A stretch of 64,000 nt of DNA, taken from JACDEA01 sp963742585. GTDB taxonomy: Bacteria > Actinomycetota > Acidimicrobiia > Acidimicrobiales > JACDEA01. The notes below the pieces were generated by a model. That model was not told the DNA's origin and ran no database searches. It saw nothing but the letters and a program-made list of their open reading frames with translations. Both the position numbers and the translations under genes were made by a program. Where the stretch lies: positions 2,046,001 through 2,110,000 of the forward strand of contig CAVUMI010000009.1 in NCBI GenBank assembly GCA_963742585.1, written 5' to 3'. Positions within the stretch are counted from its first letter, which is position 1, and each line of letters begins with the position of its first letter. Shown in pieces: positions 28,445 through 36,265 of the stretch.

Positions 28445-30135
28445 CGGCCGGGGTACACCGGCGGGTCCTCCGCCGGCCACTCACCGTTGCTGAACCGACG
28501 GCCGCCGTAGGTTTCGGCGAATGTGCCCAGCTTGCCGTCGGCCTGCGAGCGGGCGTTGCCGACCCAGTAGATCTCCCGTGAGTCCTCGATGGCGCTGTAG
28601 TCGTGGCCTCCCGGCGCACCGTTCGGCGCGTCCTGCCAGTACCACTCGCCCGCCGCGTAATCGGGACCGCCGGAGCGCGGGAGCGTCCAGATCCCGCGAG
28701 CGACGTTGCTTGCAGTGAGGATGGGTCCGGCGGACTGAAGGAAGTTGTAGAAGCGGGTGTACGCGTAGTAGCTGCCGTCGGTGCCGAGCGGCATCTCGCT
28801 ACCAGTGAGCTGCTTGTACAGGCGGCCGTTCTCGCTGGTCGGACCGTTGAGTTTGGTGGTGGCACCAAGCTGGCTCACCCCGAACATGTGGCCGTCGACC
28901 TGCCGCTGGTCGTAGAGCCGGCCCAGGTTGTCGACATCGGTGAGGGCGACGCCGATCTGAAGCCACTCCGGGTACCAGCCCTGGTTGGTGGCCGACTGCG
29001 TGAGGAAGATCACCGAGATCGGGTCGCAGGCCAGGATGAGGCTGGTGACGCCGTCGCTCTTGAACTGGCGAACGCCGCGGGCCGCTTCGTCGGGGAACCG
29101 CGAGACGTCGAGCGTGTAGTTGTAGACCGAGGTCCTCTGGCCGTCGGCCACGCCGTACCGCCGAATCTCCGACTGCGTGAGGTCACCGCAGGTCTTGTCG
29201 TCGTCGCCGGTTGGCGTGTATGTGCCAAACACTCGCTGCTGGGCGCGGGTCGCCGCGTCGCCTGCGAATTTGGCCGGCTTGTTGTTCAGGCGCTTGGCCA
29301 GGTACTCGATGACCTGGTACACGATCCGCTCGCAGTCCATCGCCGCGGCCCAGATGTACGGGTGGTAGCGCTTGTAGAAGGCGTCGGACGCGTATGCCGC
29401 GCCGTCGAGCACGAGCACGCCTCGCTGGGCGGCACACTCAGCGAACACCTTGCTCACGCCGCTGGCCGCGCCCAGTCCTTCGCCGATGACGCCGAAGGCC
29501 TTGAGCTCCTTGGCCACGACGTCGGCATCGAGGCACGCTTCCTCGCGACCTTTGCCCTGTGCCTCGTTGGTCGAGTTGCCGTACTGGGACTCGTAGTCGA
29601 TCCACTCGACCGTGCGGCCGTACAGCTCGTACATCTTCTCGAAGTAGCCAATGAAGGTTCGGGCGACTGCCCGCACCTCTTCAGGGTCGGCGGCGCCGGC
29701 CTGCTGGGCAACCGCGCCGACGGCCTGGGAGTTGGCGCTCTCCGGGAACTTGCGGCGCACGATTCGGATCGTCGAGCCGGTGACGCCCGGCGCGGTGGCG
29801 CCGCCGTTGGGCCCGCTGAAGGCCGGGATGCACGGCGCCGCGTAGCTGTTGGTCGGCACCTGGCGCACGCCGGGACCACAGTTCACGCCGCCGCGACTGA
29901 CCGAGCCTTTCGATGCACCCAGCCCGGGTCGGGCCGCGGCCGGCCCGGCGACCGCGCCCGCGGCCGCGGCCGCGGCTGCCGCGGCTGGATCGGCGATGGC
30001 AATTTCCGCCGCGGCCGCGGCATCGGCCGCGATGTCACCCGCCGCGTCGGCGGAACGTCCCGCGGCGGTGGCCAGCTCGGGAGGCTGATGCGTCGGGAAC
30101 AGCAAGGCGGCGAGGACCCACGCGACCGCAGCCAC
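28441..30135 (-). CDS. LivK-like substrate-binding protein
   Basis: Intact 564-residue exported binding protein. The N-terminus has one hydrophobic segment (VAAVAWVLAALLF) from GTG 30135, then a very Ala-rich linker of about 60 residues, then a type I periplasmic-binding fold (VTGSTIRIVRRKFPESANSQ, IGYFEKMYELYGRTVEWIDY, GVIGEGLGAASGVSKVFAEC, SLILACDPISVIFLTQSATN). It has no lipobox, so it is probably tethered by the N-terminal helix. It is longer than classic LivK (about 370 residues). Its stop overlaps the LivHM start by 4 nt. The ligand is unknown. Confidence 0.82.
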   Translation of the reverse strand: MAAVAWVLAALLFPTHQPPELATAAGRSADAAGDIAADAAAAAEIAIADPAAAAAAAAAGAVAGPAAARPGLGASKGSVSRGGVNCGPGVRQVPTNSYAAPCIPAFSGPNGGATAPGVTGSTIRIVRRKFPESANSQAVGAVAQQAGAADPEEVRAVARTFIGYFEKMYELYGRTVEWIDYESQYGNSTNEAQGKGREEACLDADVVAKELKAFGVIGEGLGAASGVSKVFAECAAQRGVLVLDGAAYASDAFYKRYHPYIWAAAMDCERIVYQVIEYLAKRLNNKPAKFAGDAATRAQQRVFGTYTPTGDDDKTCGDLTQSEIRRYGVADGQRTSVYNYTLDVSRFPDEAARGVRQFKSDGVTSLILACDPISVIFLTQSATNQGWYPEWLQIGVALTDVDNLGRLYDQRQVDGHMFGVSQLGATTKLNGPTSENGRLYKQLTGSEMPLGTDGSYYAYTRFYNFLQSAGPILTASNVARGIWTLPRSGGPDYAAGEWYWQDAPNGAPGGHDYSAIEDSREIYWVGNARSQADGKLGTFAETYGGRRFSNGEWPAEDPPVYPGR

Positions 30136-30183
30136 GATGATTGGAGTCCGGAGGGCGGCTTTTCGCGCGCAGCGCGACAGCCG

Positions 30184-31500
30184 TCAATCGACGGCCTGCT
30201 CCACCCCCAGCTCCCGACGATGGCGAGCCCTGCAGCACCAAGTTGACGACACCGTAAGCGATTCCTTACTTCGCCGTACGGTCAGCCCGTGTAACGCGGC
30301 TGCGCCCTGATCGGGGTGGCGACCCGCGTGACCGGTGCGGGTCGCGGCTGCCTCCTGAACCGCGGGCGACACCACGGTGGTCGTTGTCGTGGTCGGCGAA
30401 GGGGTGGTGTCCGGGCACGGAACTACTGGTTGGGTCGCAGCCGGCGCACCCGCAGCGAGCGGAAACGGCTTTTGTGCCGCGCCGGGCACGGCTTGGACGG
30501 TCGCCAGCAGGTTGGGCTTGAGCGGCGACTGGGGTTGGAAGTCGAACGCGCCCCTGTCAGCGACGGGCGCCTCGCACCCGAGCTGTACTGCCAGCAGGGC
30601 AGAGAAGGGTGTGGCGCCCCCCGCCGCCCAACGACCGGCGCCGGGTGCCTCGGCGCCGGCGACGATCGCCTGGATCGCCAGCCCGGTCGAGTTGGCGTCC
30701 GTGGCGGTACCCGCGAGGAAACCGAAGCCACCGTCGGCGTTCTGCGCAGCGTCGAGGAAGTCGAGTGCGTTGCCCTTCGGCGGCGTGAGGTGCAACCCGG
30801 CGAACGCCTGCGCGGCCACCGCGGTGCTGTTCGTGTCCTCGCCGGCGAACGTCGCCGGATCGGTGGCGGTGCAGGCTGCGGTGGTGTCGGCTCGGTACGG
30901 CTGCCAACCCTTGTCGGGACATTGCTGCGTTGCCAGCCAGTTCACCGCGTCGGCGGGCACACTCCCCACCTTGGTGAGGGCCAGGATCGCCAACGACTGC
31001 CGGAACGCGCCATCGAACGACGGATCTTGCGCGCCGAACAGGCCGCTATCGGTGCCGGTTGTGCGTTTCGTGGCAAGGAGACGGGTGACCAAGTCGTTGC
31101 TCGCCGCGTTCCCGCCGAAGGCGGTGGGGGCTTCGCCGGCGACGACCGCGATCATGATCAGCTTCGCCAGCGCCCCGGGTTGATCAACGCCACCGGTGTC
31201 CTTGGCCACCGCGTCGATCTGGCCGTGCAGGTAGTTCAAGGCACGACCGAACGCCGCCCCGCCGGCGTTGGCCGCGGCCAGAGCTAGCACCGCGTCGACG
31301 GTGGCACCGAGGTTGGGGCTGGTGCCGTTTGTCGCCGGGACGAAGCCCTGGCTGTTGATTTGGGTGGCGAGCCACCCGGCGCCATAGCCGGCCGCCAAGC
31401 TCGGGTCGGCGGTGGGTCCGGCCTCAGCCCGGTGACCGACAATGGCGACGGTGCAGAGCAGGGCGACGACTGCGGCTGTCCAACGACGGGATGTCCTCAA
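30184..31500 (-). CDS. Secreted alpha/alpha-toroid protein, transcobalamin alpha-domain-like
   Basis: Exported protein of about 400-440 residues starting at TTG 31500, with a perfect AGGAGG 5 nt upstream. A signal peptide (VVALLCTVAIVGHRAEA) is followed by tandem helical repeats of the squalene-cyclase/prenyltransferase toroid type: LAAGYGAGWLATQINSQGFV, ATVDAVLALAAANAGG, FRQSLAILALTKVG, STAVAAQAFAGLHL, QNADGGFGFLAGTATDANST. The last unit is followed by a Thr-rich tail. This fold is the corrinoid-holding barrel of intrinsic factor and transcobalamin. A cobalamin riboswitch lies 90 nt upstream. The 3' end may be at 30282 if a frameshift occurs in the Thr tail. The cobalamin-binding role is inferred. 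Confidence 0.72.
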   Translation of the reverse strand: MRTSRRWTAAVVALLCTVAIVGHRAEAGPTADPSLAAGYGAGWLATQINSQGFVPATNGTSPNLGATVDAVLALAAANAGGAAFGRALNYLHGQIDAVAKDTGGVDQPGALAKLIMIAVVAGEAPTAFGGNAASNDLVTRLLATKRTTGTDSGLFGAQDPSFDGAFRQSLAILALTKVGSVPADAVNWLATQQCPDKGWQPYRADTTAACTATDPATFAGEDTNSTAVAAQAFAGLHLTPPKGNALDFLDAAQNADGGFGFLAGTATDANSTGLAIQAIVAGAEAPGAGRWAAGGATPFSALLAVQLGCEAPVADRGAFDFQPQSPLKPNLLATVQAVPGAAQKPFPLAAGAPAATQPVVPCPDTTPSPTTTTTTVVSPAVQEAAATRTGHAGRHPDQGAAALHGLTVRRSKESLTVSSTWCCRARHRRELGVEQAVD

Positions 31501-31589
31501 CGTGTCCTCCTGGATACGCGGGACACGACGGGCGGCCTCGGCCCGGGCTCCGGTCCCGCAAACCACGGCGGTAATGGTGGAGCCAACCA

Positions 31590-31693
31590 AATGCGCCCTC
31601 GGCGGTTTTCCGGCTTGTCCCCGCTGTCCAGGCGGGGCTCACGGTTGCGGGTCAGCGCCGGCCTCTCACCGGCTTGCCCTCCGAGGCGCTCTT
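31590..31693 (-). ncRNA. Cobalamin riboswitch 2
   Basis: The reverse strand carries the AdoCbl-riboswitch core in order: AAGCCGGTGAGAGGCCGG, the near-invariant GCTGACCCGCAACCGTGAG, a variable stem, and the B12-box remnant AAGCCGGAAAACCGCC. A closing stem pairs GCGCCTCGG with CCGAGGGCGC. It precedes the toroid gene by about 90 nt on the same strand. The B12 box diverges a little from the usual AGCCAGGAGACC, but its position and the conserved core leave little doubt. Confidence 0.88.
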
Positions 31694-31711
31694 GTATGTA
31701 ACGGCCCGAGG

Positions 31712-32482
31712 CTAACCGCCCGCGGCCCGTCGGCGGCTGACCCACCACGCCGCGCCGCCAAATCCCACGATCAGCGCGCCCACGGCAGCGACGCCCACCG
31801 GCGAGCCGCCGTCATCGTCGTCGACCGGCAACGCCAGCTGACGCGCCGTTGTGGTGCTCGTCAGATCGACCGTCATCGACGATGCCGTCGTCGACGCCTC
31901 GTTCGCCGTTCCGCTTGTGTCGGTGTCAGGTTGCCGATTCGGCGGCCTGACACCGACACCATTCGTTGGGTTGGGCGAGGGCGACGGCGGGACGATGGTG
32001 GCGTCCACGAGCGTGGTCGACGCAGTAGCGGCGCAGACGGTGTCGGCCGGCGAATACGGCGGTACGCCGGTCTTCCAGCGCCAACCCTCTACATCGCCGT
32101 CCTTGACCTCGGTGGTCGACACGCCTTGCGATGCCAGCGTGAACATCGACGCGGCCTTCTTCGCCCGAAAGTACGACCAATGACTGCCCGAACGCTCGCC
32201 CAGGCAGTCGTCGGCGGTATTGCCGACTCCGAGCAGCGAGCACACCGCAGCGCCGTACGCGTACTCCTTGTACACCGCGCCCACCGCGGCACGGTCCAGG
32301 AGGTCTTTGCCCGAGATTGCCGCCTCGCTGAATGCGACGCACCGGCGCTCGACGGTGCTACCGGTGTCGATGATCAGCGCGGTTTGATTCGGTGCGTCCG
32401 CGCACGCCGGCGACGCGTGCGCGACGGGCGCAACCAATCCCGCGACGAACAGAAACGCTAGAGCTCCCCGACGCCAACGCAT
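31712..32482 (-). CDS. Membrane-anchored DUF4430 (transcobalamin C-terminal-like) protein
   Basis: Intact 256-residue exported protein. A signal peptide ends VAPVAHA near residue 24, followed by two Cys-containing segments (SPACADAPNQTALIIDTGST, ERRCVAFSEAAISGKDLLDR). The DUF4430 core follows (YKEYAYGAAVCSLLGVGNTA, DDCLGERSGSHWSYFRAKKA, DGDVEGWRWKTGVPPYSP), then a Pro/Thr-rich stalk and a C-terminal TM helix (VGVAAVGALIVGFGGAAWWV) with SRRR stop-transfer. DUF4430 is the beta-domain that caps cobalamin in transcobalamin and intrinsic factor. The start ATG 32482 has GGGAGGA upstream, and a cobalamin riboswitch controls it. Confidence 0.8.
   Translation of the reverse strand: MRWRRGALAFLFVAGLVAPVAHASPACADAPNQTALIIDTGSTVERRCVAFSEAAISGKDLLDRAAVGAVYKEYAYGAAVCSLLGVGNTADDCLGERSGSHWSYFRAKKAASMFTLASQGVSTTEVKDGDVEGWRWKTGVPPYSPADTVCAATASTTLVDATIVPPSPSPNPTNGVGVRPPNRQPDTDTSGTANEASTTASSMTVDLTSTTTARQLALPVDDDDGGSPVGVAAVGALIVGFGGAAWWVSRRRAAGG
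31917..31959. repeat. Palindrome inside the DUF4430 gene stalk region
   Basis: Perfect 14-bp arms (GTGTCGGTGTCAGG and its complement) around a 15-nt loop with CCGATTCGG. It lies in frame in the linker between the DUF4430 domain and the TM helix and encodes GVRPPNRQPDTDT. It shares the TGTCGGTG stem core and GAATCGG loop with the palindromes at 628-717, as expected of a REP-like element tolerated in a disordered linker. Confidence 0.6.
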
Positions 32483-32540
32483 GGATCCTCCCGACGGCCC
32501 CGATTCCACGAAGGCCGTTTCTGGTGACGCCGGTGGACCG

Positions 32541-32641
32541 GCGGGCCTTGGCGGGTGTCCTGGCTCGCGGCCCCGAATCGAGGTCGCTCACAGTTGCGGG
32601 TCAGCGCCGGATTTTCACCGGCTTCCCCCGACCGAAGCCGG
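32541..32641 (-). ncRNA. Cobalamin riboswitch 1
   Basis: A textbook cobalamin riboswitch on the reverse strand: GGGGGAAGCCGGTGAAAATC, then CGGCGCTGACCCGCAACTGT, a GC-rich variable stem, and the B12 box GAGCCAGGACACCCGCC. About 60 nt downstream is the ATG of the DUF4430 gene. Between them, ACGGCC (32494-32499) and GGCCGT (32513-32518) can pair just upstream of the GGGAGGA ribosome site, a plausible expression platform acting on translation. Expected behaviour is repression by cobalamin. Confidence 0.95.
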
Positions 32642-32813
32642 AAACAGACTACGCCGAGAAGCCGGCGCAGATCGCCAACCCGCCACCGACTGGCTCTCGG
32701 CGCACAAAACGGATCTGGCCGGTCACCGAGTCAGGCTGCCGCTGTTTCCTTGCCCAGAAATCGACGCCACGCGTCGGTTGGTGCGCAGAGAATTTCCATC
32801 CGACTGGGTGCCC

Positions 32814-32862
32814 GACTTCTGGACACTTACCGCCCTCCCAGGGCGTTAAGTGTCCAGAAGTC
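32814..32862. repeat. 49-nt near-perfect hairpin downstream of gpx
   Basis: GACTTCTGGACACTTA at 32814 continues CCGCCCT, a CCC loop, and the complementary arm ending at 32862. 22 of 23 pairs match; the exception is one C/T position. No T-run follows on either strand. It sits 12 nt beyond the gpx stop and about 170 nt before riboswitch 1. It could serve as a terminator, but its length resembles a REP-type palindrome. The stretch 32642-32813 holds nothing else I recognise. Confidence 0.65.
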
Positions 32863-32873
32863 AGCAAAGAGGT

Positions 32874-33362
32874 TCAGCTGGGGAGGTTGGACTCGATCGC
32901 TTCGGCGAGCGCGGGGTCTTCCGGGGCGACCAATGGACGGAAGCGTCCGACGACCTCACCATCGGGCGACACGAGGAACTTCTCGAAGTTCCACACGACG
33001 TCGCCCGCCTTGCCCTCGTCGTCGGGGACCTCGGTGAGCTGTTCGTAGAGAGGGTGACGATCGTCGCCGTTCACCTCGATCTTGGCGAACATCGGGAAGT
33101 CCACCGAGTAGTTCGTCTCGCAGAACGTCTTGATGTTGTCCGCGGTGCCCGGCTCCTGTCCGCCGAACTGATTGCACGGGAACCCCAGCACCTCGAAGCC
33201 TCGCGGCCCGTACGTTTCGTGGAGTTGCTGCAGCCCGGCGTACTGGGGGGTGAGCCCGCACTGCGAGGCGACGTTGACGATCAGCAGCGCCTTTCCCTTG
33301 TAGTCGGCCAGGGTCGCGGGCTCGCCGGTAAGCGCCTGGACAGGAGCGTCATAGATGGACAT
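32874..33362 (-). CDS. Glutathione peroxidase family protein (thiol peroxidase type)
   Basis: Intact 162-residue peroxidase. MSIYDAPVQALTGEPATLAD opens the fold. The peroxidatic Cys is in NVASQCGLTPQYAGLQQLHE (Cys rather than Sec), the second conserved Cys in GFPCNQFGGQEPGTADNIK, and the catalytic Gln/Trp/Asn in WNFEKFLVSPDGEV. Bacterial members usually use thioredoxin rather than glutathione, likely here since actinobacteria lack glutathione. Divergent to superoxide dismutase (36 nt apart), suggesting shared oxidative-stress control. Confidence 0.92.
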   Translation of the reverse strand: MSIYDAPVQALTGEPATLADYKGKALLIVNVASQCGLTPQYAGLQQLHETYGPRGFEVLGFPCNQFGGQEPGTADNIKTFCETNYSVDFPMFAKIEVNGDDRHPLYEQLTEVPDDEGKAGDVVWNFEKFLVSPDGEVVGRFRPLVAPEDPALAEAIESNLPS

Positions 33363-33398
33363 GGGCAAAGTCTGCCTTTTCCGGGTAGGAGTTCGCTC

Positions 33399-34017
33399 AT
33401 GGAGACCTACACGCTTCCGGAACTCGATTACGACTACGGCGCCCTCGAGCCGCACATCAGCGGCGAGATCATGGAGTTGCACCACGCCAAGCACCACGCG
33501 GCCTACGTCAAAGGCGCCAACACCGCGCTCGAGAAGCTCGAGAAGGCCCGGGGAACGCGTGAGTTCGGCACGATCTCGATGCTCGAGAAGAACCTGGCGT
33601 TCCATCTGTCGGGCCACGTCCTTCACTCCGTGTTCTGGACGAACCTGTCGCCCGATGGCGGTGGTGAGCCCACCGGCGAGCTGGGCGAGCACATCACAGC
33701 CACGTTCGCCGACTTCGGGGGCTTCCGCGCCCAGATGATCGAGGCGGCCAACACCATCCAAGGTTCGGGTTGGGCGCTCGCGCAGTTGGGAGCCGGTGGC
33801 TCGGCGCGTGGTGGTGCAGCAGATCTACGACCACCAGGGGAACCATGGCCAGGGGACGATCCCGCTGCTGGCGATCGACGCGTGGGAGCACGCCTATTAC
33901 CTGCAGTACAAGAACGCCAAGGCCGACTTCTTCGACGCGATCTGGAACGTCGTCAACTGGGACGACGTCAGTCGTCGCCTGAAAGGCGCGCAGCGCGTCG
34001 CGTGGGTCGTGGACTGA
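33399..34017 (+). CDS. Superoxide dismutase, Fe/Mn type (one frameshift)
   Basis: Dismutates superoxide. It starts METYTLPELDYDYGALEPHI. Metal ligands are in MELHHAKHHAAYVKGANTAL and HLSGHVLHSVFWTNLSPDG, and, after a frameshift near 33800, in AIDAWEHAYYLQYKNAKADF. This gives the usual 205 residues. The residues that separate Fe from Mn preference cannot be judged confidently. GTAGGAG precedes the ATG. The 3' end overlaps a convergent gene. Confidence 0.92.
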
Positions 34018-34675
34018 CGGCCGCCCGCGCCGCTTCGGCTTCGGCCACTGCCTGATCGGCGGCCAGCCGTGCGGCGCGTGCTCGCGTTTCGGCGTCGGCC
34101 GCCGCTTCGAGGAGACGCGCCGCCCTCGCCTCGGCGCGCTCGGCCTCGGCCACAAGGTGCGGGTCGGGCCCTTCGGGCTTGCGGATCCGTTGCTCGATGT
34201 CCGGCGGCAGCTCGGCGCCCTCGAGACCAAACCCGGTGGGCTCGAGCTCGTTGACCAGGACGCCGCGCTTGATGACGTGCGCCGCGGCGGTATCGGCGGC
34301 CGCGGCGCGGAGGGTTGCGACGATGGCATCGCGGATCGCCGGCGACACCGGCTCCGCGTGCGCGGCGAGTGCTTCAACCGCGTCGGCGACGGCGCGACCG
34401 GCGGGGCGTAGCTTCGACGCGTCGCCCCGCAGCGCGGCATCCTGCGCGGCGCGCAAGTCCTCACCGGCGGCCAACAGTGCGTCGATCTCAGCCGAATGTT
34501 CACGGGCGAGTTGGTTCACCGCCCACGCAGCGCGACCGGGCTTACGCAGGCCCTTGATCGTGGTCGCGGCCTCCTTGTCGCCCGCGGCCGACAGTTCCTT
34601 GGCCAGCTGGTTGCGGGCGGCGGTGAACTCCTCGAGCGGGAGGGCGTACAGGTGGTCGGCGTCGATGGCCAGAAC
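33968..34675 (-). CDS. Ala/Glu-rich coiled-coil protein, unknown
   Basis: About 235 residues. The N-terminal segment HLYALPLEEFTAARNQLAKE and the segment TTIKGLRKPGRAAWAVNQLA are typical of a conserved actinobacterial family I know only as hypothetical. The C-terminal half is a heptad-like Ala/Glu/Arg coiled coil (AERAEARAARLLEAAADAET). No ATG or GTG is found at the expected 5' end next to the upstream stop at 34676; a CTG lies there, or an indel hides the start. The 3' end overlaps sod by 50 nt antisense, which may also reflect an error. Confidence 0.55.
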   Translation of the reverse strand, partial: VLAIDADHLYALPLEEFTAARNQLAKELSAAGDKEAATTIKGLRKPGRAAWAVNQLAREHSAEIDALLAAGEDLRAAQDAALRGDASKLRPAGRAVADAVEALAAHAEPVSPAIRDAIVATLRAAAADTAAAHVIKRGVLVNELEPTGFGLEGAELPPDIEQRIRKPEGPDPHLVAEAERAEARAARLLEAAADAETRARAARLAADQAVAEAEAARAAVSPRPTRRAARLSGDD

Positions 34676-35239
34676 CTATGCGCTCGCCCGCGATGTGATG
34701 TGCAGCCCGTCGAGCAGCGTCATGAACGCGCTGGCGTATGGCGAGCTGCGCGTTGCCGCGGTGAGCCGGTCCCACTCGATCTGCTCCCGCAACGTGCGGG
34801 CGATCGTGAGCGCGCTCTCGAAATCGACGTTGTGGTCGTTCATCGCCATCAGCTTGGTGATGAGGATGTCGGTCGGCCGCAGCACCAGCATCGGCACGGC
34901 CTGCACGTCGATGTGATCGGCCCGCTCGAACAGTTCGTCGTCGACCGCCAACCCCGCCGGCTCGAAGATCAGGTCGATGAGGTTGTCGTCGACGAACGCT
35001 TTGTAGAGCCAGCCTTCCGGTGGGCGTTCGGTTCGGAACCCCGCGTCATCGAGCACGGCCAGCGCTTTGTCAGCATCGTCAGGCCGAACGAAGAAGTCGA
35101 CGTCGTGGTCGCTCGGCGGTCCGCCCCTCGCCCAGGCGGCCAAGCCGCCGGCGAGCATCGCTTCGATCGACGCATCCCGCAGCGCGGCTGCTGCCGTCTT
35201 CATCGGCGTCAACAGGCGTTCGAACTCCTTGCTGACCAT
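34676..35239 (-). CDS. Nucleotidyltransferase-fold protein
   Basis: Intact 187-residue protein of the minimal/AbiEii-like nucleotidyltransferase superfamily. The active site is visible as AMLAGGLAAWARGGPPSDHD, then VDFFVRPDD: the GG..A..RG loop and DxDxx-like Asp pair of polymerase-beta-type NTases. The rest, FRTERPPEGWLYKAFVDDNL and IDLIFEPAG, matches proteins that often act as toxins or aminoglycoside-type nucleotidyltransferases. No antitoxin partner is adjacent. It begins one base before the metallophosphoesterase stop, so the two are coupled. Confidence 0.75.
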   Translation of the reverse strand: MVSKEFERLLTPMKTAAAALRDASIEAMLAGGLAAWARGGPPSDHDVDFFVRPDDADKALAVLDDAGFRTERPPEGWLYKAFVDDNLIDLIFEPAGLAVDDELFERADHIDVQAVPMLVLRPTDILITKLMAMNDHNVDFESALTIARTLREQIEWDRLTAATRSSPYASAFMTLLDGLHITSRASA

Positions 35240-35963
35240 CTATGCCTCCAGCGCGTACACACGGTAGGCGGCGCGCAGCACCGGCTGCGCGACGTTGCGC
35301 ACGGGGACGCCGCCAGGAGTCACACCGTGCTCGGTGCCGCGGTGGGCGTGGCCGTGAATGACAAGGTCGGCGCCAGCGTGGTCGATGGCTTCGGCCAGCA
35401 GGTAGCTCCCGAGGAACGGGTAGATCTCGAGCGGCTCGCCCTGGAGCGTCGCCGGTACTGGTGCGAAGTGCAGTAACGCAATGCGAAGGTCGGCGCCTTC
35501 GGCCGCTGCGCTGCGCAGCGCAGCTTCCATCCCGCCGCGCCTGGTCGCGCGTGTAGGCCATGAAGGCCTTCATCTCCGTCTCGCCGAACTCGCTCCCGCA
35601 CGCGCCGGCGAAGCCACCACCGAAGCCCTTGATCCCGGCGACACCAACGCGGCAGCTACCGACAGTCAGCACCGCCGCGTCGCCATCGAGTACCTGAACG
35701 CCGCGCTTTTCGAGATGGCGCGTCACCTCAAGCTCCTCGCCCGAGTGGTAGTCGTGGTTGCCCAAAACCGCGAACGTCGGCAGCGTCACGTCGGCCAGCT
35801 CCGCGCCCAGGATCGCAGCCTCCTCCGCGGTGCCGCACTTGGTGAGGTCGCCCGCGAGCAACAGGATGTCGGCCCGCTCGGCGACGTCGGCAAGACCCGT
35901 GGCCAGCGCGCCCACCGAGTCCGCACCGACATGCACGTCGCCCACCGCCGCGACGCGGATCAC
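35240..35963 (-). CDS. Metallophosphoesterase
   Basis: Calcineurin-like phosphoesterase of about 241 residues. Metal-binding motifs in order: AAVGDVHVGADS (D-x-H), ILLLAGDLTKCGTAEEA (GD), FAVLGNHDYHSGEE (GNHD), then after a frameshift ADLVIHGHAHRGTEHG (GHxH). It starts GTG 35963, overlapping the BON-domain gene stop by 4 nt, and ends at the start of the nucleotidyltransferase gene. Substrate unknown; likely a phosphodiester or nucleotide. Confidence 0.88.
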
Positions 35964-36208
35964 GCCACTACCTCCTCGCCGCCGCCGGCGGTGCGATCGA
36001 CGACGGTTAGGTGATTGTGGACCTCGTGATCGGGCAGGAGCTCGGCGGCGACTGCGCCGGCGGCATCGCGCCGCGCTTCGGTAGCGACGTCGCCGGTCAG
36101 GAAGGCCTTCTCCCCGCTGATCGTCACTTGGACGCCCAGCTCGTTGAGACGGGGATCACGGGCGAGCGCGTCCTGGACGTGCTCGCTGAGATATTCCGGC
36201 GGCTCCAC
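35960..36208 (-). CDS. BON domain protein
   Basis: Intact 82-residue protein that is essentially one BON domain (EHVQDALARDPRLNELGVQV, ISGEKAFLTGDVATEARRDA, EVHNHLTVVD). BON domains bind membranes or lipids in secreted proteins such as OsmY, but this one lacks a signal peptide and is probably cytoplasmic. It is the first gene of a coupled three-gene run (BON, metallophosphoesterase, nucleotidyltransferase) and divergent from the cyclase gene. Confidence 0.82.
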   Translation of the reverse strand: MEPPEYLSEHVQDALARDPRLNELGVQVTISGEKAFLTGDVATEARRDAAGAVAAELLPDHEVHNHLTVVDRTAGGGEEVVA

Positions 36209-36265
36209 CCCATTCCCTTTCCCGAAGACGGGGTGGGGCAGTCCTCAGGTGCCATCATCGAACGT

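Noticed and set aside
25371..28868. Very long reverse-strand open frame overlapping the LivHM gene
   Set aside because: It is the wrong frame of LivHM (Arg/His/Pro-rich, no motifs); only short pieces match the MFS part after indels.
28603..30246. Forward-strand open frame of about 547 codons
   Set aside because: It is antisense to the intact LivK-like gene, lacks a ribosome site and shows no motif.
34676..35239. AbiE-type toxin-antitoxin pair
   Set aside because: The nucleotidyltransferase has no adjacent AbiEi-like antitoxin; the only AbiEi-like domain is in the nuclease about 18 kb away.
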